DNA of 64,000 nt from Tiliqua scincoides (Eukaryota; Chordata; Lepidosauria; Squamata; Scincidae), in NCBI RefSeq assembly GCF_035046505.1, contig NC_089821.1, forward strand, positions 54,282,256 to 54,346,255. Reading direction: 5' to 3'. The position numbers were made by a program, and so were the translations under genes. Within the stretch, counting starts at the first letter, position 1. Each line of letters begins with the position of its first letter. The notes beneath the pieces are model-generated. The model did no database searches and was not told the DNA's origin. It saw nothing but the letters and a program-made list of their open reading frames with translations. Positions 20,548 to 31,767 of the stretch are shown piece by piece.

Positions 20548-22840
20548 GTATAGAGGTTGGGGATTTTCAATTCAGTTCCTCCACATGTGTCCGCATAATA
20601 TGCAAGCAGGTCTAGGGGAGTGAGGCACAATGAGGCAGAACCGCAAGGTTCCAAAGGAATCTGGATTGCTGTGGACTTCCTGTTCCTGAAGCCCCGTAAT
20701 TGTTCAGCCTTTCAGAAGTTGTAAGACTGAATAAAAGACAGACTAGCCAAGGATTCTAGAGCAGATGTGCAGACCAGTGCAACATCACTTCACAGGGGTA
20801 TAGATTCATGTGTATTTAGAGGGGCCTGATACCAGTGTTAGCAGCCACTGTCTGTCACTCACAGGTTCTCCATTCCCATGTTTCAGGGTACCTTAGGGAC
20901 AAACTGCAGGTTTGCTGTTGCAGGCTAAGCTGTTGTGCAGCAGCAGGCCTGTCTCGTGTGTGTGTGTGGGGGGGGGGGGGTCTTGTGGCTCAGGGATCAG
21001 GGCTGTGGCATGGAGACAGATAGCTCAGTCCTACTGAAATCCCTGTTGCTAATGCAGCTGCTCCAATGGAGCACATGCTGCATCCACAGGAGGGGGGCAG
21101 TTGGAAGGATCTCCTTGGGATAAGTGAACCTTTGTTCACTTTCCCAGGGGAAAGCCTTCACCACCTCCTTGGGACTCCTTGAATCTATGCCTGCTATTTA
21201 GCAGGTATAAGTCTGAGGCATGATGGCGGTAAGGGAGATGCGTTTAGTCCATGTTCCTTTCATCTGAAGACATCCTGATAAAGGATTCGAAACAGTTAAC
21301 CTCCATAGGCTGCAACTCTCTCTATTTCTTCTAGGGATAGGTCTTTAGTAATGTTGGTGCATGCATGTGCTGCCAACACTGCCCCATTCTCCCTCTCCTC
21401 CCTGTCCCACCCAGGGCAACCTCCATTCCTCCCCTGACCCTGCTGCTTTTGCCCCTACCTCTGCTAGTCCAGTGGTGAACCTCCTGCGCTGCTGCTGATT
21501 GTGGCAGTGCATGCAAAATGGCCACTGGCAGTGTGCTCTGCCAGCCATCGGAAGCCATTTTGCAACAGCTTACAACTCTGTTGTAAACACCTGCTTGCAC
21601 TGGACCAACCCTGGATAGGATTGAGCCATAATTCCCTTTCCCCCTGCCATGGTTCTGATTTGGATCGGGCTCCACTTCAGGCAGCACATGTGATTTCCCC
21701 TCCAATATGGATTATGACCGTGGTAATGACAAAGGGTTGAAGCACTTCCTGCAGTCATGAGCTCAATTTAGATTGGCCTCCTGATTCCACGTGCTGTTTT
21801 ACACAGAAAAACAAGCATATAGCTGTTTAGCACATGGTTAAAGTAGCATGTCATTTGTCCCTCAGTTAAGAGGGCAAATCCCTAGAGTCACAGACAGTAA
21901 CTCCTCCTTGTATGGAGGCACAAGCAGATGAAATATGGCCTCTACATGGGAATATGTTTCGGTCCTGAAGGCCTTGTGTTCAGCTCCATTCCTTGGGCAA
22001 GTATTATTATTGGCTTGAGGGTTAGGACAGCTGTCAACTGACTGATCAAATGTTGTCATTTTACCACATATTAATTGACTGTGGTCAACTATTATCAAAT
22101 ATTCAGTGAAGATAAACACATGGGAGTGGCAGCCTACTTTGGAAAAGAAAATCCTCATAGGATCATGGGATAGTGGTGATGGGGGGAAGAGCGTCTGGCT
22201 CTCACTCCTGCAGGAGACAGAGTCCCACATTAGTACACACACTATCCCTCCAACTGTTTCAGAGAGTCTCTCCTCTCCCCCCTTCTCTCAATTAAGCTAC
22301 AGAATACCCACTTCTTCCTGCTTACCATCTGTTGGTAATTATTACAGACTTGTCTCTCAACAGGAATAGGGGCAAGCGTCCAAGGGGAAGCACGATATAA
22401 ACACGAAAGCGGTCACCACAAGTGTGATGTTCGTCTATATCTGGGCCCATTGTGATTTTGGGAATGCCTATGAGAACCAATGCAATGCTTGATAAAGCTT
22501 CTGAGAGGGTCTGCCAACTTTTGAATTAGTATGAGTCCGTGTTTTTTGTTACTGATCTAAGACATTCATCTTTACATATATGACCAGTCCACAGATTAAT
22601 TTTATTCCCGACAGTTTTATGCCAAGCCTAATTGTTTTGCTGTACTTTTGGTTACTGTTACAAAAAAAACACCCTGATTTGTATGTGAACATTGGTATAT
22701 ACATGCAGTGTGCTTAGTACATTTAAGATGATGCTTATGAGTCACTTTAATGTTTGTCCTAATTTTTGTCATAATTGATTATAATGAAAGCTAATTAAAA
22801 ATATAGCTATAAAAATGAAACACTTCCAGGTAACACTCTT
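20548..22840. other. No gene; one diverged copy of repeat C
   Basis: About 21460-21640 resembles repeat C, with CCACTGGCAGTGTGCTCTGCC and the end TAGGATTGAGCC. A poly-G run occurs near 20968. The remainder shows nothing I recognise. Confidence 0.4.
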
Positions 22841-22842
22841 AT

Positions 22843-23294
22843 GGCCCAATCCTATGCCCCCAAAATGCCAGCAAACCAGCATGTGTGCCAGCTCAAGGAC
22901 AGACCCACCACTGTGGAAGCCTCTTCACCAGTAGCTGCTGCATGGACATTGGTGCAGCAGTCAGAAAGCTGTTTGCCACCTACAGTTGGGTACAGACCAG
23001 CCACAGATACAATCCTGCCAGCAGAGAGATAGGAAAGGGACAGGAAGTGGGCAAAGGGTGGGGGTGGGATCCTGAACCCGTGTCCCAGGCAAGGCACAAC
23101 CCCAGTAGCACAAAGCTATGCCAGTAACAGAACTGGTACAGCTCTGAGGAGTCCCATATACTGTGGCTGGGACATTAAGGTAAGTCCTATCCCCCTTACC
23201 TGGCCTCTCTACCGGGATGGCATGTTGGATGCAGCAGGCATTGTGTCTGTGGCCCTGCATCCAGCACTTCATCCCCATATAGGATCAGGCTGTT
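22843..23294. mobile_element. MITE-like element with CAATCCTA-type ends
   Basis: It opens GGCCCAATCCTATGCCCC and closes ATAGGATCAGGCTG, imperfect inverted ends of the same kind as family A but with an unrelated 450-bp inside. Confidence 0.45.
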
Positions 23295-25756
23295 AAATTA
23301 TATCTTAAATTTCAGCCTTTTTCTTCATATATGGGAGATCTCGTTTTTCACCCTGAGGATAGTCCTCCAAACCCACAATACCGGTTTTTTCCCTTTAATC
23401 CAGAAACTGAAACCACAGAGTTAATGCAAGTCATATTTTACAAGGTAGCAAAAGTAGTAAAGGCTCCATGTTTTTAACAAAGGATGGATAATTGCACCAG
23501 GCAGACGCTACTAAAATTAATGCATGATACATGTGTAGGCTTTTGTAGCACCCTTCATGGACACTATGAACCACAAATGTTGTTTATAACCCTAGAACTA
23601 TCTAAAGTATAATCTGCATTTTGGTTTAGGGCACTTATCAAATCACCACTGCAGCCATACTCCTTGCTTGGTCCATCTAATACCATGCGTAAAATACGTT
23701 TCAGAGTACATTGTGATCTTTTGTGCAGGCTGTAAGGCTTGTACAGATAAATTGTTTCTTCATTGTTTTTTGTCTGTAAGCGAACCACCCTGTGAGTGAA
23801 CTTCAATTTTTTAATTGAAGGGTAGGATGTAAATTTATAAAATAAATATGGTACATCCCAATCCAGCAGGCTACATAACTAGTTCTGTTGATACCAGTGG
23901 AACAAATTAGCCCCATCTAATTTAAGGGTGCTGTTCTATACTCTGCATATACTAGCTGGAAGGCTTCTGGATCTTAAAGTCTCTTTACCTTGTTGTATCT
24001 TGAAATATGGCTTGGTCATTACTGCCACACCAGCCTAATGTTGCATTTGTGCCTGTGTGCTGTTTTGCTGATGCATCCCCCTTGGATGATGGACCAGTAT
24101 GGGACAGTGATGAGGCATGCCAAGGGTGGAGAGGATTTATGCCAAATGCTGTACCAGCATAACATTATGCTAACTTTTGAAGTTGTGTACATAATGGAGA
24201 GCCCTGTGAATGCAATGGAGAGTGCAGATGCACTGGCTGCACCACTTTCCATTCCTTCACCCACTTTGCTGCAACAGAGTACAGGATTCAAACTAATTTT
24301 GCCATTGATTAGAATATACTCACCCCAGCATACAGAATCCATAGGAAGGCCAGTAACTCAGATGAAAGAGTGTGAGGCATGGGGCTTTATCTCTCAGGTC
24401 CTAAGCCATGCACACTTAGAGCATACAAGGCAGAACTGTGGTGAGGGCAACTGGAGAAGGGCACTTTGCACAGACAGCCTGACCTCAGAACACATGTAGG
24501 AGGAACAGATTGCTTACACTTGTTTTCTCAGAACGAATTCCTTCCTGGCAAGAGGGCTCAGAAGAGTATTGTTCTCCTTTGCCTCAGAGGCCAGTACTGC
24601 TGTTGTACTTCGTTTTGTATTGCACAGTAAAAGGTGTGGCTACTAGCAGGGTGTGTGTTTGGGGGGTGGTGGGAATAGAAGAGTATTTGAACATAACATT
24701 ACTTACAACTGGCTCCTACATTTGCTTCCCACGCATGCAATTCCAGGCTTCTGGAGTTGCAGCACACCAGTTTTGATAAATGGTTGTTGGTTCCAGTGTG
24801 CACACATGAAATGTTCACACAAATTGGGAGGAAAAATGTAATGTGAATACAGCAAAATCCCAGTACCACTTACCAGCATAATGAGGAGGGTAAAGTAGTA
24901 CCCACACTGTGTGTGTCTAAAGGAGTGATTAACAAAGTGTTGCCAAGCCGGGCAATTTGGTGTTGGGGCTAGGTGTTGTGGGGCAGATTTTTAAAGAGAC
25001 TGGTTCTCAGAAACCTTCCTGCACACGTGTGTAATTACAAAGCAACACTCTAACTCTGAGATTAGATTTAGTGGTGACTGAGATGGCACGCACAGGTCAG
25101 ACCTGAAAGATGTCAAAGCGCATGAGACAGCAGACAGCCTCACCTGCCTTTTCCCACAGTGGATGGAGCAGCCTTCCTTCCCCATTAGGGTGGAGAGAGA
25201 GAGCCTGTCATGGGCTCTGCCTCTCTCGCCTAAACCTCAACCTGGTTCAACCAGTAGGTTTGTTTCTGGAGAGTGAGAAACCTCCAAACTGTATTTAAAC
25301 TGGGTGTCCAATTTCAAAAGCCAACATTAATTAAGACCTTGTATTAAGCACTAAGCAGAGGCACCTTGAGTAGCTTGGCACTTTCTCATTTTCTCTCATA
25401 TGCTGCCTCCTTCCCGTCTGGCCACTTCTAATTTGCCTTAATGAAGAGACAATTGCACAATTTCAGGTTTTTTTGGTTTTTTTTTGGTTTTTTTTTTAAT
25501 GAAGAGGAAAGAGCAACAACCTGCAACCATGTGTGTTGAAGGACCAGGGCCTAGTAGAGGGGGGTAAAGGGGGTGATTTGTACCCGGGCCCAGTATTTGT
25601 GAATATAATTGTATTATAAGAAGTTGAAAACCAGACCATCACTCAACAATGCACTTTAATCAATGGGGGCAGTCATAAATACATGATGTGTATTTAACAA
25701 AAAGGAGTTGAATAACTATAAATCCCAAATTCTAGTCATCCTTTCTCAGATTTGTG
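23295..25756. other. No gene seen
   Basis: The longest frame (23990-24499, plus) has no domain, splice or codon signal that I recognise. Poly-T near 25470-25497. Confidence 0.4.
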
Positions 25757-25950
25757 GGAGGACATAGGAAGCTGCCTTGGAGCAAATCAGGTCACTGGCC
25801 CATCTAGCTCAGTGTTGCTGAGGGGTTTGGCAGTAGCTCTTCAAGGTTTCAGACAGAATCTTTCTCCACCCTGTCTGGAGGCTGAGTCTGGGATCTTCTG
25901 CATGGAAGTGTGTGCTCTAACACTGAACTGTGGTCTCTTCCCTGAGGGGC
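25757..25950 (-). mobile_element. tRNA-derived SINE
   Basis: On the minus strand a head with CAGTTCAGTGTTAGAGCA (A-box-like) is followed by CATGCAGAAGATCCCAGAC, ACTGAGCTAGATGGGCCAG and the end AAGGCAGCTTCCTATGTCC. This layout is typical of lizard tRNA SINEs. Confidence 0.6.
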
Positions 25951-26521
25951 AGAGCTCACTTGTTGATTTATATTCAGGTACAAAATGTGAAAGTCATAGA
26001 ATAAATGCAACCTGTCCTTTGGGATCAGGTATGTATCAACATACATGCAGAGTGGCTCCAGCCTCCCAGTTCAAATATATTTCTGATGCGCCTTTAGTAC
26101 TGAACAGGTTGTCTCACTCCTGGTTTAGTCAGATATAAGTCTAATTACAGTATATAAAGTTCTGTAGTGAATGACTGTGATGTGCTGACTCGCTCTACCA
26201 GACAGACTGAAGGCTATAAAGTATGGGACAATTTCTCCTCAACCCTGGGAGAGGACGGGTAGCACAGCTTACCCTGTATTTCAGAACAGGAAGGTCAGGG
26301 TGTTCTTTTGTGCTTTAAAGTCTATGGCTGTCAATGGAGCTACAAGAGCACAATCACTGCTCTTTATATAAAATTGTATATCACTATAAAATTTATAAAA
26401 TTTTAAAATTTGTCTGCCTGGCAGGGAGAGAATCTTGCAAATAAATAAATAAAACAACTTTTGCAACTCAGCCATGCGGAGATTGCAAAAACAATGAGTT
26501 CTGGGCTGCCTAAAAGACTAA

Positions 26522-27103
26522 GGGTGCAATCCTAACCAACTTTCAAGCACCAAAGTAAGGGCAATGCAGCTCTGACGTAAGGGAACAATAAATACGTAAA
26601 TAAATAATAATAATAATACAGGTATTTATATACCGCCTTTCTTGGTCCTCAGACTTTAATTTCTCCTCAGACTTTAATTCAAGGCGGTTTACATAGGCAG
26701 GCAATACTAAATCCCAATAGGGATTTTTACAATTGAAGAAGGTTCTGTCTTTCAAGAACCACAACATTTCAGATGGATCTTTTTATGATCTGGTATCACA
26801 TTCTGGCCTCCATTTTCCTCCTACACAGGCTGACAGCGGCCAAAGAGCAGGTGGAATAACTCAGCATAACATAGCTAGGCTTGTCAGCTGCTTCAAGGTC
26901 TTGCCAGTGCCAGTGGCCTCAAACTGGCGACCTTTGGATGTTATCTTCAGGCAAACGGAGGCTCTACCCTCTAGACCAGACCTCCTGCCCAAACATTCCC
27001 TTACCTTGAGAGGCCTCCGTGACTGCCACCCAACTTCAGGTTGCAGCACATGCCCCATTGGCACAGCTATGTTAGTGCTGAAAAGTTGTTTAGGATTTGG
27101 GCC
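26522..27103. mobile_element. MITE family A split by a tRNA-headed SINE
   Basis: Left part GGTGCAATCCTAACC to AAGGGAACAA (26522-26588); right part AAACATTCCCTTACC to AGGATTTGGGCCC (26991-27103). The SINE lies between. Confidence 0.7.
26590..26990 (-). mobile_element. tRNA-headed SINE with LINE-like (AAT)n tail
   Basis: On the minus strand: GGTCTAGAGGGTAGAGCC (A-box-like), GGTCGCCAGTTTGAGGCC (B-box-like, GTTYGANNCC), body, then GGCGGTATATAAATACC and an ATT run. It shares head and body with 3316-3740. Confidence 0.65.
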
Positions 27104-27319
27104 CAACCCGTTCAGTGCAGTATAAACTTTGGAGGATGAGAGTTCACATCATTAGAGTGTTCAATGCAGGCATAGATGATTGTAATGGGTATTTCTTCAT
27201 TATTAGCGTAATCCTAACCATAGTCACTTTGAAGCAAGTCCCACTGATTTCTGTGAGGTTCACTTCCGTGCAAATCCTGTATAGGAGCACACAGGAAATT
27301 GCCTCCTTCTGAGGCAGTT

Positions 27320-27476
27320 AGGGTTCAATCCTTTCCAACATTCCAGTGCTGATATAGCCATGCTAACAGGGTGTGCGCTGCATCCTTCGTGGTGGTGGGC
27401 AATCACAAAGGCTTCCTCAAGGTAAGGGAACATTTGCAGCTGCATCAGTGCTGGAAAGTTGGATAGGATTGGGTCC
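27320..27476. mobile_element. MITE family A (opposite internal orientation)
   Basis: Ends AGGGTTCAATCCTTTCC and GGATAGGATTGGGTCC. The AGGTAAGGGAACATTTGC core lies near the right end instead of the left. Confidence 0.65.
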
Positions 27477-27479
27477 TCA

Positions 27480-28788
27480 ATCTACTTAGCAACATATTGG
27501 GAGGCTCACACAAATTCAAAGTTGATTTCTTCAAAAGACACCTAATGAGAAGCCCTTTTTAGTATGATAGAAATGATGGCAATACCAACTACCTTGAGGA
27601 TTGCCCCCCAACAACCTGACATGGTTGTTTCTCCTAAGTTCTGTGCAGCTGAAACTGTCTGTACCAGTAGCCTTCTGAAGAGAGACTCTGGTGAGCTGGG
27701 CAGCAAAGTTAGTTTGGTTGCTGCCTGACCTGATGAAATCAATACAGTAATGGTCTGGGCATGACCAGCATAACAAGTTTTGTCATTGATGTAAAATATT
27801 GGCTCTTTTGGTATTGAATGGTGATCATGGAAATTGTATGACTCATCTCCATCTTGAGGGCAGTCACTGCAGCAAGTTACTGTACAAATGATGTGATTCA
27901 TTCATCATGCTCTGATGTGGGTGGGTGTGGCCTTCTCCATGGCAACAGGATAGTATTCCCTTCTGGGCTTTCCTGTACTCCACCCAGGCCTTTCATAATT
28001 CCCTTTAATGGTACTGAGAGTAGGATGTGTGTGTGAAGGTAAAGAGGAGTCTGTGTGAGAAAGAGACATTGAAGGTCAGCACTAGTAGGGTTAGCAAGGG
28101 AACTGTATTTTTACATGGCATTCCTCCCACCACTATACAGAAGAGTATGCACACAGCATCAACACCTGAAAAAACCTCTGAGGGGTTTTTTTTTTTGGGG
28201 GGGGGGGTTTGAGGTGAAAATTCAGACATGATTTTTGTTGTTGTTAACATTGCATGCAGTCAGAATTTTGTCATTGTTGCAGTTTAATTGAGGAAAGAGT
28301 TCACAAGCAAGTTTGCCTGATTTGAATTTGCTTGTGTCACTTTTGTATCCCCCAAATTCAACTTTTTCCAGCATCTTTAGTTATCGATCCAGTTGGATGT
28401 AAGGCTTTTAGGAGGATCAAGTTGTAAGAAGTATGACATCTAACACAACTGACTGAAAATTGATCAACAAGGCTTAAGATTTAGTTTTTATAAACTTACT
28501 TCCAAGTCAAATCTCAAGAAACTGAGCTGTTTAAATTTAACAAATTAAATTCCGATGGAAAATCGCTAAAGATTTAATTTGTACTAAACTTAGTTTTAGC
28601 TCTCCTATTCTCTTGTTTGCTGGTCCTAATACTTCTGCAGGGTCAGGAAAAGGGATCTGAAAGCAGAGAGGTCATGCAACACTATCGCAGCTCCTTTTAT
28701 AGGTTCACCAATGCCCACAATTTCAGAATTGAGTATTTGTATGTAGAATACTTATGTGCACCCATTTTTCTGTATATAGTGACTACGG
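27480..28788. other. No gene seen
   Basis: A T/G homopolymer run lies at 28187-28208. No exon or repeat family recognised. Confidence 0.4.
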
Positions 28789-28789
28789 G

Positions 28790-29150
28790 CGCAATCCTCA
28801 CGTGCCTTTGGGCCGGCGCAAGTCCCTTATGCTGGAGTGCCGTAAAGCACTTTTGCGCCACTCTTTGGATTGAAAGTCCAGTGCACAGATGTACACTGAC
28901 CTCCTTGAGCCATGCTCAGCTGACGCAGGGGTCTGGGAGGGGCATGGAGAGGGTGGGGAGGAGGCTGGAGCGAGGTGTTTTGGGCCGGAGGAGGGTGGGT
29001 GGTGGGTGTTCCCAGGAGCAGGTGGATGGGGAGTGGGAGGTGGGATTTTTTCTCCAGAAACTTGTTCAATCCTCTTTTAAAGGCATCTAGGCCCTTTTAA
29101 AGGCATCTAGGCCTGCCAACCTGCCTGCTCCAGGGTAGGTTAGGATTGTA
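28790..29150. mobile_element. GC-rich MITE-like element with a small CR1 piece
   Basis: Begins GGGCGCAATCCTCACG and ends near GGTTAGGATTGTAC. It encloses a CR1 scrap at 29045-29112 (TTTTTTCTCCAGAAAC...CTTTTAAAGGCATCTAGG), whose last 22 bases are duplicated in tandem. Confidence 0.4.
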
Positions 29151-29159
29151 CTGTAACTG

Positions 29160-29990
29160 GAGGAAGAGATCTCTGTTGCTTTGCTTTATCCCATCAAAAC
29201 TTCTTATGATATTACAAGATGTATAGTAGTATGTTTGGATCTGGATGTGAGAAGCCCATATATAAATCCCAATTTAGCTGTGAATGTTCTTTGGCAAGTC
29301 ACCATCTCTGAGCCTAGCTCTAACCTAATTCTCAGGGTCACTGTTATCCTTCCAAAAAGAAAACAAACAAAAGAAAAAGCTCAGAAGTCCTGGAGGAAGG
29401 CTGGAATTCAAAATGCAATTAGTAAATAAAACAGCTTCATTGGCTCACCATTGTTATTTAAATTGCCAAAATTCAGTTGCCAACTGAGAAGGTGGCAAGC
29501 TTGCAACCAGCCCTGGAACCCACATTTGCTTCTGGGTCCTGTTCTCAAAGGCCATGTGCACATTTTTTTAGAATGGTGTCATTTGGGATAATTGCTGTGG
29601 GGCAGGCTGCTCTTTCCTGAGTCAGTTCTTTACAAAGGAGGAGTGAGTTATGCCAAGATTGTACCTAGTACCTATACAGACCATGCTTTCTTTTCTCCTC
29701 CTTTTAATGCTTGGAGATCTCACAAGAAGACATAAGCTTTGTTACCTTTCTCTCATCTTAAAAGTCCTTTAAAAATCCCAAAATGATTTTTCTTTAATTC
29801 TTTTTCTTTCGTTCTGTACTTATTTAGCACTCTAATGAAAGGCATTTATGCACTGGAATAAATCATCTGGTTTTCAAGTTGATGGTAACTTTATTGAGTC
29901 TGGTGTGGAGCACTAATTAGAGCTCTAAACACAGGACCAATTCACTTATTAACATGTATGTGGCATTCTGTGATAAAATTCCCTGATTTC
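29160..29990. other. No gene seen
   Basis: Unique-looking DNA. Confidence 0.35.
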
Positions 29991-29994
29991 CCCT

Positions 29995-30360
29995 CATTTT
30001 TGAAGATGTCTAGCCCCTCCCCAGGCTTCTGTGATGTCTCAGCTTCTGAAAAAAACTGCCAAGACATCCTGCTGCCATTGCCGAGGTCCTTAGACTCTCT
30101 GTATTCAGTGCAATTGTTGTGAGACCAGGTGGCTGGACAGATAGGTCCTTTTATAGATTGCTTGTCTTCCCACCTGGCAAAAAAAACAACCAGGTGTCTT
30201 CCCACCTATCTTTCCTCCCTCAAAAAACCAATAGATCTTGGTCACTCCCACTGATGGAATTGGTATAAAACAGCTGATTGAGCAGCCACCAGGTGAGCGC
30301 AGGTAGAGGTGTCCAGTTGTTTCCAACCATCCAATGAATCAATGACGTAATCAACTCTTT
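29995..30360. repeat. Dispersed repeat D, copy 2
   Basis: Homologous to 1610-1920, with an extra internal stretch that holds two near copies of GTCTTCCCACCT. Family unknown. Confidence 0.5.
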
Positions 30361-30529
30361 TATAAGGTCACAAACAAGGATGCTCGTGTGTGTTGCCTGG
30401 CCCATTGCTAGAGAACAGATAGTGGTTGATGAAAGGGGAGCACCCACCTGCTTTGCTGCATCATGGGTGTACAGACCAGACTCTGGAACAGTATGAGTAA
30501 ACTAGAATCAGGACAGTGTTCCGTTATTC

Positions 30530-30892
30530 CATTTTTTCTCAAACTGTGGGTCAGGACCCGCTAGTTGGGTCACAAGCCAATTTCAGGTGGGTCCCCATTC
30601 ACTTCATTATTTTATCTATAATGTATTAGACATGATGCTACCATGGTACGTGACTGCATTTGGGGAAATGTTACAGATCTGTACTTTTAACAGGCTGCTA
30701 TGTATATGCTTTTAAGAATGATAATAAATTGAACTTACTCCTGGGTAAGTGTGAGTAGGATTGAAGCCTAGGATTGTTAAAAGTTTTCCTGCTTGATGAT
30801 GTCACTTCCAGTCATGACATCACTTCCGGTGGGTCCTGACAGGTTCTTGTTCTAAAAAGTGGGTCCCAGTGCTAAACCTGTGAAAACCGCTG
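30530..30892. mobile_element. hAT non-autonomous element (family 3, reverse orientation)
   Basis: Flanked by CGTTATTC (30522-30529) and TGTTATTC (30893-30900), an 8-bp target duplication with one mismatch. The inside is the reverse complement of the family 3 copy at 18402-18738 (GGGTCCTGAC, CAGGTGGGTCCCCATTC). Confidence 0.75.
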
Positions 30893-31284
30893 TGTTATTC
30901 AGGCCGGGGGAGGGGGATTTTTTTTAATGTTGCTATTTGTCTTTTAATATCTGTGCCAATCCTTTGCCAACCACCCACCTTTGGAACATACCTGCTTGGT
31001 TTTGTCACATGTCATGATGAACAGTTTGATCTCTTTGAAAATCCCCTCCTTTTACTTTTTGTTAGCCCTTTAATAAAATCCTTTTTTCTTTTTTTACTGA
31101 TTTACTGGTCCAGTTTGATTGAGGAGGGGGCAGGTTGCCACTCTTCTAAGATCATCACATTCTGCTACTGGTTGTTGTTTAAGGGGACTTCTTGGATTTG
31201 GGGGCTCTCCCAAGACAGCCTCTTTCTGCCTGGGCTTCTTAGGTTTGGGTGGTGCAGCAAAGAGACTACCAGTCCAATTCCAGT

Positions 31285-31439
31285 AAGAACATAAGAACAG
31301 CCCCTGGATCAGGCCATAGGCCCATCTAGTCCAGCTTCCTGTATCTCACAGCGGCCCACCAAATGCCCCAGGGAACACACCAGACAACAAGGGACCTGCA
31401 TCCTGGTGCCCTCCCTTGCATCTGGTATTCTGAGTAAAT
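31285..31439 (-). mobile_element. CR1 LINE 3' end
   Basis: Starts at the CR1 terminus (AAGAACATAAGAACAGCCCC on the plus strand) and covers only the 3'UTR. Confidence 0.85.
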
Positions 31440-31590
31440 CCCAGCCTGGCCATTAAGATGAGGAAGACGGTAGAAAGGGACATCACTAATTGCTACAAAC
31501 TGCACCCGTTCTACTCTCCGCATTCCTCTTCCACCACAAGAAAGCTTGGCCATGTTGGCTTCATACTGATCATGTAAGTGTGCAGACACA

Positions 31591-31764
31591 GGGCCCAATC
31601 CTATCCAACTTTCCAGCACTGGTGCAACTGCAATACAGCCCTGAGGTAAGGGAACAAATGTTCCCTTGAGGAGACCTCTGTGACTGCCCCACCACCTCAG
31701 GATGCAGCACATGCCCTATTGGCACAGCTGCACTGGCACTGGAAAATTGAATGGGAGTGGGCCC
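31591..31764. mobile_element. MITE family A with ACA target duplication
   Basis: Ends GGGCCCAATCCTATCC and GGGAGTGGGCCC; ACA flanks both sides (31588-31590 and 31765-31767). Confidence 0.8.
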
Positions 31765-31767
31765 ACA

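Noticed and set aside
23990-24499. 169-codon frame on the plus strand.
   Set aside because: No domain, splice or compositional support; likely chance.
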